Part shown: in pieces, positions 8,931-17,210 of the stretch
How positions within the stretch are numbered: the first letter of the stretch is position 1
How the letters are laid out: every line of letters starts with the position of its first letter
From: JAANXG01 sp034520625
GTDB taxonomy: Bacteria > Pseudomonadota > Gammaproteobacteria > Arenicellales > JAANXG01
Assembly (NCBI GenBank): GCA_034520625.1
Contig: JAXHNI010000008.1
Location: 124,001-188,000, forward strand
Length of the DNA: 64,000 nt
Direction of reading: 5' to 3'
Notes under the pieces: model-generated
What the model was told of the DNA's origin: nothing
The model's input: the letters and a program-made list of their open reading frames with translations, nothing else
Databases searched by the model: none
Translations under genes and position numbers: made by a program

Positions 8931-8940
8931 TCACGTCCGG
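8899..8940. terminator. 17-bp perfect hairpin downstream of kdsB
   Basis: CCGGACGTGACAGGCTG (8899-8915) pairs exactly with 8924-8940, with an 8-nt loop rich in T. It is the strongest secondary structure between kdsB and the phosphatase gene and could end the lipid A operon transcript, though no run of T follows the stem. It overlaps the right end of the MITE-like remnant. Confidence 0.45.
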
Positions 8941-9004
8941 AAGGCCGGGAGGTGCCGGTTTGACGGCGCCACGTTGCAACCGCGAATCAATCAGGAACTG
9001 CTGA

Positions 9005-9490
9005 ATGGTCAAAGTCTTGTTTGTCTGCCTGGGTAATATCTGCCGGTCGCCCACCGCCGAGGGGGTGTTTCGCCGGCTGCTGGAGCGCGAGGTGTTGGCA
9101 TCCCGTGTTCACGTCGATTCGGCGGGCACGGCGGCCTACCACGTGGGGGCGCCGCCGGACCAGCGCGCCCGGGAAGCGGCGCTGCGCCGCGGCATCGACC
9201 TGTCCGCCATCCGGGGCCGTTGCGCCGAACCGGCGGACCTGGAAACTTTCGACTATGTGCTGGCCATGGATCACGAAAACCACTCGAATCTTCTAGCGAT
9301 TGCCGGCGAGCACGGACACAAGGTCCGGCTGTTCATGGAGTTTGCCGCCCGATTCGACGAGGATGAAGTCCCGGATCCGTACTACGGCGGTTCCAATGGT
9401 TTCGAGCGGGTGCTGGATATGATCGAGGATGCCTCGGAAGGGCTGCTGGCGGAGTTGCGCCGCGCCCACCCGGATCTGGAGAATCGCTGA
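9005..9490 (+). CDS. Low-molecular-weight protein-tyrosine phosphatase
   Basis: A 161-residue cytoplasmic phosphatase. The P-loop CLGNICRS (Cys8 to Arg14) is at the extreme N-terminus and the general-acid DPYYGG motif is near residue 128, both diagnostic. Members of this class oppose bacterial tyrosine kinases, often in capsule or polysaccharide control. No kinase gene is nearby; the location downstream of kdsB is the normal gammaproteobacterial neighbourhood. A physiological substrate cannot be named. Confidence 0.9.
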   Translation: MVKVLFVCLGNICRSPTAEGVFRRLLEREVLASRVHVDSAGTAAYHVGAPPDQRAREAALRRGIDLSAIRGRCAEPADLETFDYVLAMDHENHSNLLAIAGEHGHKVRLFMEFAARFDEDEVPDPYYGGSNGFERVLDMIEDASEGLLAELRRAHPDLENR

Positions 9491-9557
9491 ACAGCGGCGT
9501 CATCGTTTCCCGGCTCTGCTGGATCCATGGCGCCCTTACTTGGATGGCCGAACTCGA

Positions 9558-10061
9558 ATGACTCCCCCGATCAGCCTGGACCTGTCCCTCGCCGGGCAGC
9601 AGCTTCGGCTGCTGGACGGCGGGGGGGCGACCCTGAAGACGTACAATGTTTCCACCGCGCGCAACGGCGCCGGGGAGCGGAATGGCAGCGAGTGCACACC
9701 CCGCGGCGCGCACTGCATCCGCGCCCGGATCGGCGCCGGCTGCCCGGTGAACACGGTGTTCAGAGGCCGGCGGCCCACCGGGGAAATCTACAGCCCGGCG
9801 ATGCGGACCCGGTATCCGGAGCGCGACTGGATACTGACCCGTATCCTCTGGTTGAGCGGCTTGGAGCCCGGCTTCAACCGGCTCGGCGACGTCGATACCA
9901 TGCGCCGCTTCATCTACATCCACGGCGCGCCGGACGACGACCCCATGGGCGTCCCGGGGTCGCACGGCTGCGTCAAAATGCGCAATGCGGATGTCCTCGA
10001 GCTGTTCGAGCTGGTGCCGGCGGGCACGCCCATGATGATCCGGGAGCAGGCCGGTGTCTGA
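9558..10061 (+). CDS. L,D-transpeptidase (YkuD domain)
   Basis: A 167-residue protein consisting almost entirely of a YkuD domain. The signature IHGAPDDDP ... SHGCVKMRN contains the catalytic His and Cys. Such enzymes form 3-3 cross-links in peptidoglycan or attach proteins to it, in the periplasm. No signal peptide is evident from the chosen ATG. The open frame extends upstream to 9429, but that part overlaps the phosphatase gene and is not family-like. The next gene, nagZ, overlaps by 8 bp, suggesting coupled expression of two wall-metabolism genes. Confidence 0.85.
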   Translation: MTPPISLDLSLAGQQLRLLDGGGATLKTYNVSTARNGAGERNGSECTPRGAHCIRARIGAGCPVNTVFRGRRPTGEIYSPAMRTRYPERDWILTRILWLSGLEPGFNRLGDVDTMRRFIYIHGAPDDDPMGVPGSHGCVKMRNADVLELFELVPAGTPMMIREQAGV

Positions 10062-11091
10062 TTCGGCCGCTTCACTCGGACCCCTGATCGTCGACCTGGA
10101 CGGCGCTGTATCACTGAGCCGCTCGGACCGGATCCGGCTTCGCTCGCCGCTGGTCGGGGGCGTGATCCTGTTCAGTCGCAATTTCGAGGACCGTCCCCAG
10201 CTTCGGGCGCTGACCCGCGAGATCAAGGCGCTCAGAAGCCCCGAGCTGTTGATCACCGTGGACCAGGAAGGGGGGCGGGTACAGCGATTCAGGGGGCGGT
10301 TCACCCGATTGCCGCCGGCCGCGGCATGCGGTGCCCTGTACGATTCACGGCCCGCGGAGGGACGACAGCTTGCGCGGGATATCGGCCTGGTCATGGCCTC
10401 GGAGCTCATTGAATGCGGCCTGGACCTGTCCTATGCGCCGGTGCTCGATGTCCTCAGCCGCGACAGCCGGGTCATCGGCGACCGCGCGTTTCACTCCGAC
10501 CCCGAAGCGGTGCACTGGCTCGCCCTGTCCTGTATGGAAGGGATGCAGGAAGCGGGTATGGGTTGCGTCGGAAAGCATTTCCCCGGCCACGGTGGCGTCG
10601 ACGCGGATTCCCACACCTGCCTGCCCGAGGATCCGCGTGATCTGGAGGTGCTGCGCGGATGCGATCTGCTGCCTTACATGTCCCTGGGCAGCCGCCTTCA
10701 AGGAGTGATGCTGGCGCATGTCCTGTACACCACAATCAATGCGCGGATACCCGGCTACTCGACGTTCTGGATTCGTGACGTCCTCAGGGAGGAGATCGGC
10801 TTCCATGGCGTGGTGTTCAGTGACGATCTGAGCATGGCGGGCGCCGGGGAGGAGCCGCTGACGGATCGGTGCCGGGCGGCACTACAGGCAGGCTGCGACC
10901 TGCTGCCGGTATGCAACGACCTGGATGCGGTCGACCGATTTCTCCGGGAGGCCGAGGATGATCCGGAGTGGATGGACTGCAGCCGGGAAGGGGCGGTGGC
11001 ATCGCTGTATGCCCAGCCGCGGGCAGTAGCGCCGGAGCGGCTCACCGCCGCCCGGGAGCGGGTGGAAGGAGCGGCCCGGGACGCGAACTAA
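10054..11091 (+). CDS. nagZ: NagZ, beta-N-acetylhexosaminidase
   Basis: A 345-residue family-3 glycoside hydrolase that removes GlcNAc from anhydromuropeptides in the cytoplasm during wall recycling. It shows VDQEGGRVQRF, the mobile-loop motif KHFPGHGGVDADSH with the catalytic His/Asp pair, and the nucleophile region VVFSDDLSMAG. The length matches NagZ enzymes. The GTG start overlaps the end of the L,D-transpeptidase gene. It is followed by a hairpin repeat and the convergent efp gene. Confidence 0.93.
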   Translation: MSDSAASLGPLIVDLDGAVSLSRSDRIRLRSPLVGGVILFSRNFEDRPQLRALTREIKALRSPELLITVDQEGGRVQRFRGRFTRLPPAAACGALYDSRPAEGRQLARDIGLVMASELIECGLDLSYAPVLDVLSRDSRVIGDRAFHSDPEAVHWLALSCMEGMQEAGMGCVGKHFPGHGGVDADSHTCLPEDPRDLEVLRGCDLLPYMSLGSRLQGVMLAHVLYTTINARIPGYSTFWIRDVLREEIGFHGVVFSDDLSMAGAGEEPLTDRCRAALQAGCDLLPVCNDLDAVDRFLREAEDDPEWMDCSREGAVASLYAQPRAVAPERLTAARERVEGAARDAN

Positions 11092-11166
11092 AGTACTCCG
11101 CCACAGACACTGCACCATTCAGCGAGCTGCGGTCACTAGTCCGGTTTGGGCGCCCGTAGGGTGGCG

Positions 11167-11280
11167 GAGGCCGGTGCCGGGGGCCGCCCCCCAGGGCCGC
11201 TGTGAATACATCCGTGTACGCTCTGGCTCAAACATCCTTGTTTTCGACAGCCCTGGTGGACGGCCCCCGGCACCGGCCTC
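11167..11280 (+). repeat. Hairpin repeat family, copy 3
   Basis: A 114-bp copy with outer arms GAGGCCGGTGCC and GGCACCGGCCTC, lying between the convergent nagZ and efp genes. Together with the reversed copy 4 at 12116 it brackets efp. Confidence 0.9.
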
Positions 11281-11387
11281 ATTTAGAGGCTTTCAAACCG
11301 GGCTGCGGGAGAGGTAAAACTCTGACGGCTCCGGCGGAAAGATACCCTGATGGCCACAATGGCAGTGGAGGGGGGATACCAGGCAGG

Positions 11388-11948
11388 CTAGGCCCGCTCG
11401 ACGTACTCCCCGGAATCGGTGTTGACCTTGATCTTGTCGCCGACGTTGACGAATGCCGGGACAGTGACCTTCAAACCGGTTTCCAGCTCCGCGGGCTTGC
11501 CGGAGCCCGTAGCGGTCTGGCCCTTGATGACGCCCTCGGTGTCCACGACCTCCAGAACGACGTTGGCGGGCAGGTCGACGCCGATCGGAATGTCGTTATG
11601 GAAGTTGATCTGGACTTCAGTGTTCGGCAGCAGATACCCGATCTGGTCGCCGAGATCATCGGTGGAGATGTGCATCTGCTCAAAGGTCTCGTTGTCCATG
11701 AAAACCAGCGAGTCCGACTCGGCGTAAAGATACTGCATCTGGCGCGGTTCGACATGGGCCTTCTCCACGGTGTCCACCGAGCGAAAGCGCTCATTCAGCT
11801 TGGTGCCGCCGGCGATATCCTTGAGCTCGACCTGCACGAAAGCGCCGCCCTTGCCGGGCTTCACGTGATTTTTCTTGAGGACCCGCCAGAGCTTGCCCTG
11901 ATGCTCGATCAGGCCGCCGACGCGGATTTCGAATGCGGAGATTTTCAA
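11388..11948 (-). CDS. efp: Elongation factor P (alphaproteobacterial type)
   Basis: EF-P relieves ribosome stalling at polyproline. The protein has all three domains, with the modifiable lysine loop VKPGKGGAF near residue 30. Features such as KLNERFRS, LVFMDNETFEQ and a C-terminus ending in YVERA resemble alphaproteobacterial EF-P rather than the form usual in Gammaproteobacteria. The TTG at 11948 gives MKISAFEIR and 186 residues, matching the family; the frame extends to another TTG at 11960. It is monocistronic and flanked on both sides by inverted copies of the hairpin repeat, which together with its type suggests possible transfer. Confidence 0.92.
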   Translation of the reverse strand: MKISAFEIRVGGLIEHQGKLWRVLKKNHVKPGKGGAFVQVELKDIAGGTKLNERFRSVDTVEKAHVEPRQMQYLYAESDSLVFMDNETFEQMHISTDDLGDQIGYLLPNTEVQINFHNDIPIGVDLPANVVLEVVDTEGVIKGQTATGSGKPAELETGLKVTVPAFVNVGDKIKVNTDSGEYVERA

Positions 11949-12115
11949 TGAATGCCCCAACCGGGTTGATGAGAGAGCGCGATTCTAGGGGAATCGGCGC
12001 CGGGGCGCCAACTCCACCGGCGGCGTCAGTATAGTAATTTACCCTGCCAATGCGGTCGCCCCATTCAGCAGCCCGCAGACAATGGTCCAGTATGGAGGAA
12101 TACACGCTCGGCGGA

Positions 12116-12229
12116 GGGGCCGGTGTCGGGGGCTATCCCCCAGGGCTGTCGAAAACAGGGATGTTTGAGCCAGAGCGTACACGGATGTATTCACAGCGGC
12201 CCTGGGGGATAGCCCCCGGCACCGGCCCC
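12116..12229 (-). repeat. Hairpin repeat family, copy 4 (reverse orientation)
   Basis: A 114-bp copy on the minus strand, between efp and the glycosylase gene. The inner arms GGGGGCTATCCCCC and GGGGGATAGCCCCC are exact complements and differ in sequence from those of the other copies. Confidence 0.9.
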
Positions 12230-12345
12230 AGTCCCTGGGTGCAGGTCTATAAACCCCGGTGACTACCTGCGGTAGCGCGCCCACTCCAGACGACTCAGGC
12301 ACGCTCACAATGCCACAGCATCTATGGCGGGTTACACTAACGCCG

Positions 12346-12978
12346 ATGACCAAGAGCTTTGACCCACGATGCACGCGCTGCGACCGGCTGGTGGATTTTC
12401 TGCGATCGGTGAAACGCGCGCACCCCGACTATCACTGTGCCCCGGTGGCCCCGTTCGGCGATCCCGACGCACGCCTGTTGATCGTGGGCCTGGCGCCCGG
12501 CAAGCACGGCGCCAACGCGTCGGGCCGGCCGTTCACCGGCGACTATGCCGGCATTCTGCTGTACCGGACCCTCCACGAGTTCGGATTCGCCAGCGAGCCG
12601 GAATCCAGCGCGCCTGATGACGGCCTGGTGCTGACCGGCTGCCGGATCACCAACGCCGTGAAATGCCTGCCGCCGGAGAACAAACCCGTGAACGCCGAGG
12701 TCCTGAACTGCAACCCTTATCTGAAGGCGGAGATCGAGCAATCGGGGCCCGGCCTGGTAATCCTGGCGCTCGGCGCCCTGGCGCACCGCGCCCTGCTTCG
12801 TACCTTCGCGCTCCAGCAGTCTGACTACAAGTTCGCGCACGACGTGCAGCACCACCTCCCGCAGGGCAGGGTACTGGTCGACAGTTATCATTGCAGCCGC
12901 TATAACACCCAGACGGGCCGCTTGACGGCCCCGATGTTCAGGAAAGTCTTCAAGCGAATTCGGAAGCTGGTGGATTGA
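12346..12978 (+). CDS. Uracil-DNA glycosylase, family 5 (UDGb-like, iron-sulfur)
   Basis: A 210-residue base-excision repair enzyme. Cys9, Cys12, Cys107 and Cys122 fit the CxxC ... C-x14-C ligand pattern of the 4Fe-4S cluster in family 4/5 uracil-DNA glycosylases. Motif 1, GLAPGKHGANASGRPF, has the form typical of family 5, which lacks the usual catalytic polar residue at this site and accepts a broader set of damaged bases. The ATG at 12346 is preferred over an upstream extension to 12259 that is not family-like. The open frame overlaps the uvrC frame, and a shared repair operon is likely. Confidence 0.85.
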   Translation: MTKSFDPRCTRCDRLVDFLRSVKRAHPDYHCAPVAPFGDPDARLLIVGLAPGKHGANASGRPFTGDYAGILLYRTLHEFGFASEPESSAPDDGLVLTGCRITNAVKCLPPENKPVNAEVLNCNPYLKAEIEQSGPGLVILALGALAHRALLRTFALQQSDYKFAHDVQHHLPQGRVLVDSYHCSRYNTQTGRLTAPMFRKVFKRIRKLVD

Positions 12979-12995
12979 AACAAGACGGTGCAGTC

Positions 12996-14810
12996 ATGGC
13001 GGAGCTCGATTCCACGCGCCTGCTCGATGGCCTGGACAACAACCCCGGCGTCTACCAGATGCTGGACGCTTCGGGTGAGACCCTGTACGTGGGCAAGGCG
13101 CGCAGCCTGAAAAAGCGGGTGGCGAGTTATTTCCGCGCCAGCGGCCTGCCGCCGAAGACCCTTGCCATGATGCGCCGGGTGGCGGACGTTCAGGTTATCC
13201 GGACCCACACGGAAAGCGAAGCGCTCCTGCTGGAGAACAACCTGATCAAGAAGCACCGGCCGCGGTACAACGTGGTGCTTCGGGATGACAAGAGTTATCC
13301 ATATATTCATCTGGACGACAGCACCGAGTTTCCACGGCTCGGCTTCTACCGCGGCAACCGGTCGGGGCCGGGGCGGTATTTCGGGCCCTATCCCAGCGCC
13401 GGGGCGGTGCGGGAGATCCTTGCCCAGCTGCAGAAGATATTTCCGGTAAGGCAGTGCGAGGACACGTTCTTCCGGACGCGCTCCCGGCCGTGCCTGCAGT
13501 ATCAGATACGTCGCTGCACGGCCCCTTGCGTGGGTTATGTCACCCCCGAGCTGTATCGCCGGGACGTGGAGCAGGCGGTGCTGTTCCTGGAAGGCAGGAA
13601 CGACAGCCTGCACCAATATCTTTCCGAGGCCATGGAAAAAGCCGCCGAAGACCTGGATTTCGAGACCGCGGCCATGTACCGCGACCGCCTCAGGTCCCTG
13701 GCTCGGATTCAGGAGACCCAGTCCATCAGCAGCAACGATGGCGATTGGGACATCGTAGCGCTGGCCGTGGAGAACGGCGTCGCCTGCGTGGATGTCACAT
13801 TCGTGCGGTCCGGCCGCCACAGCGGCAGCAAGGCGTTCTTCCCCAGAATCAATCTCGAGGCCCGCGAAGACGAGGTGATGGGGGCCTTTCTGGGCCAGTT
13901 CTATCTGAACAAGCCGGTCCCGGCCGAGGTCCTGGTGCACCCGGCGCCCCGGGATGTCCCGCTGATGGAACGCATGCTGACGGAGCGGGAAGGTCGCAAG
14001 GTGCGCCTGCAGCCCAGGCCCCGCAGCCGTCGGGCGCGCCTGCTCGAGGGCGCCGTCGACAACGCCCGTCACCGCCTGGCCCGGCATCTCTCGGAGCAGG
14101 CCAGCCAGGGCGGCAAGCGCGAGTCCCTGCAGCGTATGCTTGGCCTGGATGCCGTGCCCGGTCGGATGGAATGCCTGGATGTCAGCCATACCCAGGGAGA
14201 GGCCGCCGTGGTGTCCTGCGTAGTGTTCGACGAGGAAGGTCCCGCCACCGGCGACTACCGCCGCTACAACGTGCGGACGGACTCCCCGGGAGACGACTAC
14301 GAAGCCCTCAGGGAGGCCTTGTCCAGGCGCTATGTCAAGCTGAAGGACGGCGAGGGCCGGATTCCCGACCTGTTGATCATCGACGGCGGAAAGGGCCAGC
14401 TCGCGGTGGCTGTCCAGGTTCTGGAGGAGATGCAGATCGACGGGGTGGCGGTGGTTTCGGTGGCCAAGGGGCCGACCCGCAAGCCGGGGTTCGAAAAACT
14501 CTTCGTGGCCGGCCGGGCGCGGGCGATACAGCCCCGGCCGCATTCGGCGGGCCTGCTGCTCCTGCAGCAGATCCGCGACGAGGCGCACCGGTTCGCCATC
14601 ACCGGGCACCGGCGCCGGCGCGCCAGGGCGCGTGTCACTTCCTCGCTCCAGGAGATCCCCGGCATCGGGAGCAAGCGGCGCCAGGCCCTGCTGCGTCATC
14701 TGGGCGGCCTGCAGGAAGTGCAGCGCGCAGGCGTGGAAGACCTGTCGCGGGTTCCGGGCATCAGTGCCGATCTGGCCCGGAAGATCTACAACCATTTCCA
14801 TCAGCAATAA
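12996..14810 (+). CDS. uvrC: UvrC, excinuclease ABC subunit C
   Basis: Makes both incisions in nucleotide excision repair. The protein is ~604 residues from the ATG at 12996; an in-frame TTG at 12975 would add 7 residues and overlap the previous gene. The order is a GIY-YIG nuclease domain (GVYQMLDASGETLYVGKA), a UVR motif near residues 200-235, the RNase H-like C-terminal nuclease domain (MECLDVSHTQGEAAV, LLIIDGGKGQL) and a terminal helix-hairpin-helix pair. It is followed by pgsA, the conserved gammaproteobacterial order. Confidence 0.95.
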   Translation: MAELDSTRLLDGLDNNPGVYQMLDASGETLYVGKARSLKKRVASYFRASGLPPKTLAMMRRVADVQVIRTHTESEALLLENNLIKKHRPRYNVVLRDDKSYPYIHLDDSTEFPRLGFYRGNRSGPGRYFGPYPSAGAVREILAQLQKIFPVRQCEDTFFRTRSRPCLQYQIRRCTAPCVGYVTPELYRRDVEQAVLFLEGRNDSLHQYLSEAMEKAAEDLDFETAAMYRDRLRSLARIQETQSISSNDGDWDIVALAVENGVACVDVTFVRSGRHSGSKAFFPRINLEAREDEVMGAFLGQFYLNKPVPAEVLVHPAPRDVPLMERMLTEREGRKVRLQPRPRSRRARLLEGAVDNARHRLARHLSEQASQGGKRESLQRMLGLDAVPGRMECLDVSHTQGEAAVVSCVVFDEEGPATGDYRRYNVRTDSPGDDYEALREALSRRYVKLKDGEGRIPDLLIIDGGKGQLAVAVQVLEEMQIDGVAVVSVAKGPTRKPGFEKLFVAGRARAIQPRPHSAGLLLLQQIRDEAHRFAITGHRRRRARARVTSSLQEIPGIGSKRRQALLRHLGGLQEVQRAGVEDLSRVPGISADLARKIYNHFHQQ

Positions 14811-14825
14811 GAGACACATGCCGTC

Positions 14826-15413
14826 GTGACCTACACCATTCCAAACCTGCTGACGCTTCTCCGCATCGGGCTGATCCCGGTATTCGTCCTCGTGTACTGG
14901 CTGCCGTACGCCTGGGCGCCCATCTGGGCCGCCTGGATATTCATCATTGCCGGTATCACGGACTGGCTGGACGGCTATCTCGCCCGCCGGCTGGGGCAGG
15001 CATCGCCGTTCGGGGCGTTCCTGGACCCGGTGGCGGACAAGCTGATCGTGGCCACGGCGCTGGTCCTGCTGGTGGGGGACCCGAAGGTCCAGGCGTCGGT
15101 GTTCAGCAGCTCGTTGTTCGCCGTCACCGCGGCGGTAATCATCGGACGGGAGATTACTGTGTCGGCGTTGAGGGAGTGGATGGCGGAACTGGGGGAGCGG
15201 GCCAGCGTCGCGGTATCGGTAATCGGCAAGTTGAAGACCCTGCTCCAGATCGTTGCCATCACCATGCTGGTCTACAAGTACGATTTCATGGGGCTGCCCA
15301 CGATTATTATCGGTGAATGGTTGCTCTACCTGGCCGCGGCCCTTACATTGTGGTCCATGGGCATGTATCTGAGAGCGGCGTGGCCGGCGCTTACAGGTAC
15401 AAAGGACACCTGA
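14826..15413 (+). CDS. pgsA: PgsA, phosphatidylglycerophosphate synthase
   Basis: Makes phosphatidylglycerophosphate from CDP-diacylglycerol and glycerol 3-phosphate in the inner membrane. The 195-residue protein has several hydrophobic helices and the complete CDP-alcohol phosphotransferase motif: Asp46, Asp49-Gly50, Ala53-Arg54, Gly63, Asp67 and Asp71. It starts with GTG, 15 bp after uvrC. The tRNA cluster begins just downstream, as in the E. coli uvrC-pgsA-glyW-cysT-leuZ region. Confidence 0.94.
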   Translation: MTYTIPNLLTLLRIGLIPVFVLVYWLPYAWAPIWAAWIFIIAGITDWLDGYLARRLGQASPFGAFLDPVADKLIVATALVLLVGDPKVQASVFSSSLFAVTAAVIIGREITVSALREWMAELGERASVAVSVIGKLKTLLQIVAITMLVYKYDFMGLPTIIIGEWLLYLAAALTLWSMGMYLRAAWPALTGTKDT

Positions 15414-15432
15414 GCCGTGCCCGGCAAGGCAC

Positions 15433-15461
15433 TTGACACGGACGGTGTCTGACTAGAAAAT
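15433..15461 (+). promoter_or_regulatory. Candidate sigma-70 promoter for tRNA-Gly
   Basis: A consensus -35 box TTGACA (15433-15438) is followed after 17 nt by GAAAAT (15456-15461); TAGAAA two bases earlier is an alternative -10. The tRNA begins 18 bp further on. Confidence 0.6.
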
Positions 15462-15479
15462 TAGCCGCCCTCGCACAGA

Positions 15480-15555
15480 GCGGGAATAGCTCAGCTGGTA
15501 GAGCGTCGCCTTGCCAAGGCGAAGGTCGCGAGTTCGAACCTCGTTTCCCGCTCCA
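15480..15555 (+). tRNA. glyW: tRNA-Gly (anticodon GCC)
   Basis: A 76-nt cloverleaf with an encoded CCA end. The acceptor stem is GCGGGAA/TTCCCGC, the anticodon loop TTGCCAA, and the T-arm contains GTTCGAA. It lies downstream of pgsA as in other gammaproteobacteria. Confidence 0.95.
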
Positions 15556-15685
15556 TTTTCCTTCTATCGACCACGGCGGCCCCGGCACGATCCGCCATTG
15601 CGGCGCCGCCGGGCATTTTGTACGATTCGCCCTCGAATTTCCGACCCTGGACCGCGCCGCCGGGCGCCGACAGAGACCGATCACA

Positions 15686-15759
15686 GGCTGGGTGGCAGAG
15701 TGGTTATGCAGCGGACTGCAAATCCGCGGACCTCGGTTCGATTCCGGGCCCAGCCTCCA
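15686..15759 (+). tRNA. cysT: tRNA-Cys (anticodon GCA)
   Basis: A 74-nt cloverleaf with an encoded CCA end. The acceptor stem is GGCTGGG/CCCAGCC, the anticodon loop CTGCAAA, and the T-arm contains GTTCGAT. It is the second tRNA of the Gly-Cys-Leu array. Confidence 0.95.
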
Positions 15760-15785
15760 TTACGCCTGAACACGCCGCCATGAGC

Positions 15786-16169
15786 TCAGTGGCCGTTGAC
15801 GCTCAATCGTCCGGGCCCGGTCAGGAACAGGGCGATGGCGGCGAATAGGAACATGCCCTGCAGCTCGAGCTGCCAGCCGCCTGTCTCGGCAAACTGCCCC
15901 AACTGACCCAAGTGAGCGAGAGCCGCCGCGAACAGCATGTTGACGGCCACCAGGAGTGCCCCGATCCGGGCATAGAATCCAAGGATAAGGAGTATCGGGC
16001 CGATTACCTCTCCCAGATAGACGCCGTTGGCAAGGAGCCCCGGCAGCCCGGCCGACGCCACCATGCCTTCGATTGATGAGATGCCGCCGATGAGCTTGGC
16101 GACGCCATGAAACAGGATCAGGACACCAAGCGCGAGTCGCAGGATCAGCTTGCCCGTATCGTCCGCCAT
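15786..16169 (-). CDS. DoxX family membrane protein
   Basis: A 127-residue protein with four predicted membrane helices and the DoxX family pattern (RLALGVLILFHGVAKL near the N-terminus, then GEVIGPILLILGF). DoxX proteins are small inner-membrane proteins linked to quinone or thiol redox chemistry, but the role of this subgroup is not defined. It is inserted on the minus strand between tRNA-Cys and tRNA-Leu, breaking the usual tRNA array. Confidence 0.85.
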   Translation of the reverse strand: MADDTGKLILRLALGVLILFHGVAKLIGGISSIEGMVASAGLPGLLANGVYLGEVIGPILLILGFYARIGALLVAVNMLFAAALAHLGQLGQFAETGGWQLELQGMFLFAAIALFLTGPGRLSVNGH

Positions 16170-16389
16170 TTGTGAGCTTATGAGCCACTCCCTACGTGTT
16201 GTGAACAGAGCATCACATCATACGATAAATATCCCCGCCGGCGCCCGATACCTGCCGCCCGGGTGCAACGTCCATGCGCCATCCGTGTATGACGGGACGG
16301 CCCTGCGTCGACGAATTATCAGTATTCGCTAATATTCCACGGAGTCCTTGGACTTTCCCGGAGTCCGGGCGTAACCTTTGCGCCGGTCT

Positions 16390-16716
16390 GCCCGGGTGGC
16401 GGAATGGTAGACGCAGCGGACTCGACACGGGTCCGCCGCGGGGAAACCCGCGGTGAGAAAGGGGTCAAATTCGGGGAACCCTTAACAGGTCGCGCTGATG
16501 GTAATCCCGAGCTAAGCCTGGCGGTCGCTGGCACCGCAGGAAAGTGTAGAGACTAGACGGCCCCGGCCTAAGTACGCGCCACGCGCGCTATACGGCAAAG
16601 AGATAGTCCAGACCCCAAAGCGCCGACAAGGTCGGCGTGGCAGCGAAAGCTGTGGCGGGTAAGTAAAATCCGCTGGCCGCAAGGCCGTGCCGGTTCGAGT
16701 CCGGCCCCGGGTACCA
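16390..16716 (+). tRNA. leuZ: tRNA-Leu (anticodon UAA), interrupted by a group I intron
   Basis: Exon 1 is 16390-16422 and exon 2 is 16664-16716, 86 nt after splicing, with an encoded CCA end. The acceptor stem is GCCCGGG/CCCGGGT, the D-arm GGCGGAATGGTAGACGC, the variable arm GGCCGCAAGGCC, and the T-arm contains GTTCGAG. Joining the exons makes a 5-bp anticodon stem (GCGGA/TCCGC) with loop CTTAAAA, which reads UAA. This agrees with the position of leuZ, a tRNA-Leu(UAA), after glyW and cysT in E. coli. Confidence 0.93.
16423..16663 (+). ncRNA. Group I self-splicing intron in tRNA-Leu
   Basis: A 241-nt insertion in the anticodon loop. P1 can be drawn directly: exon bases GCGGACU pair with intron GGUCCGC, leaving a U-G wobble at the 5' splice site. 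The intron ends in G (omega-G) immediately before exon 2. Internal blocks resemble catalytic core elements, including GAGATAGTCC as the S-type sequence near the 3' end and GACTAGAC, a possible P7 partner, upstream. It has no room for a homing endonuclease. Its size is close to tRNA introns of cyanobacteria and Azoarcus. The insertion point falls between U33 and U34. Confidence 0.88.
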
Positions 16717-16802
16717 TATTTGAAAACCCCTGTTTCGCAATTTGTTGCGGATACCGTACGCCCGCAAAGTAGTGTGCGGGTCGATTTGCCGTGGATGCGG
16801 GT

Positions 16803-17210
16803 CTATGACTGAATCCAGTTTTCCACCGGGAGTCGTGGAACGCGCCGAAACTCACGGGTATTACCGGTGACAAGTGTGGTGCCCGCATGCAGCGCGTGTG
16901 CGGCAATAAGTAGATCCATTGTGCCGATCGGCATGCCTTTCCGGCGCAGGTGTGATCGGATTTTTCCGTACTCCCACGCTGCTTCGGTAGGCCAGTCCTC
17001 GAGCACGATGTGGCTCAGGAACTCTTCAAGTGCCTGACGGTTGTGGTTCTTCCGTGCCGAGTGCTCTATACCATAAGCCAGCTCGGCGACGACAACGCTG
17101 GAAACAGCGATTTCGCCACTGGCGATATACTCTAGCTTCTTCTGGAGCGCGGTTGGACGGTGTTTGATAATGTGGATACAGGTATCGGTATCCAGCATGA
17201 AGCCCATCAA
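16803..17210 (-). CDS. vapC: VapC-type toxin, PIN-domain ribonuclease
   Basis: A 135-residue PIN domain. Conserved acidic residues are visible in MLDTDTCIHIIK, in the glutamate of VVVAELAYGIE, and in GTMDLLIAAHA, followed by TGNTREFRRV near the C-terminus. VapC toxins cleave tRNA or rRNA unless bound by VapB. The gene overlaps vapB by 4 bp, the normal toxin-antitoxin arrangement. It sits less than 100 bp past the 3' end of the tRNA-Leu gene, a typical site for acquired DNA. Confidence 0.93.
   Translation of the reverse strand: MMGFMLDTDTCIHIIKHRPTALQKKLEYIASGEIAVSSVVVAELAYGIEHSARKNHNRQALEEFLSHIVLEDWPTEAAWEYGKIRSHLRRKGMPIGTMDLLIAAHALHAGTTLVTGNTREFRRVPRLPVENWIQS

Noticed and set aside
13454..15316. 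620-codon plus-strand frame across uvrC and pgsA
   Set aside because: Alternate-frame shadow, rich in Gly, Pro and Arg; the uvrC and pgsA frames carry all family motifs.
16390..16716. Reading the split tRNA as tRNA-Leu(CAA), with the intron after C34
   Set aside because: That would put C, not U, at the 5' splice site and break the P1 wobble pair; locus order also predicts the UAA isoacceptor.
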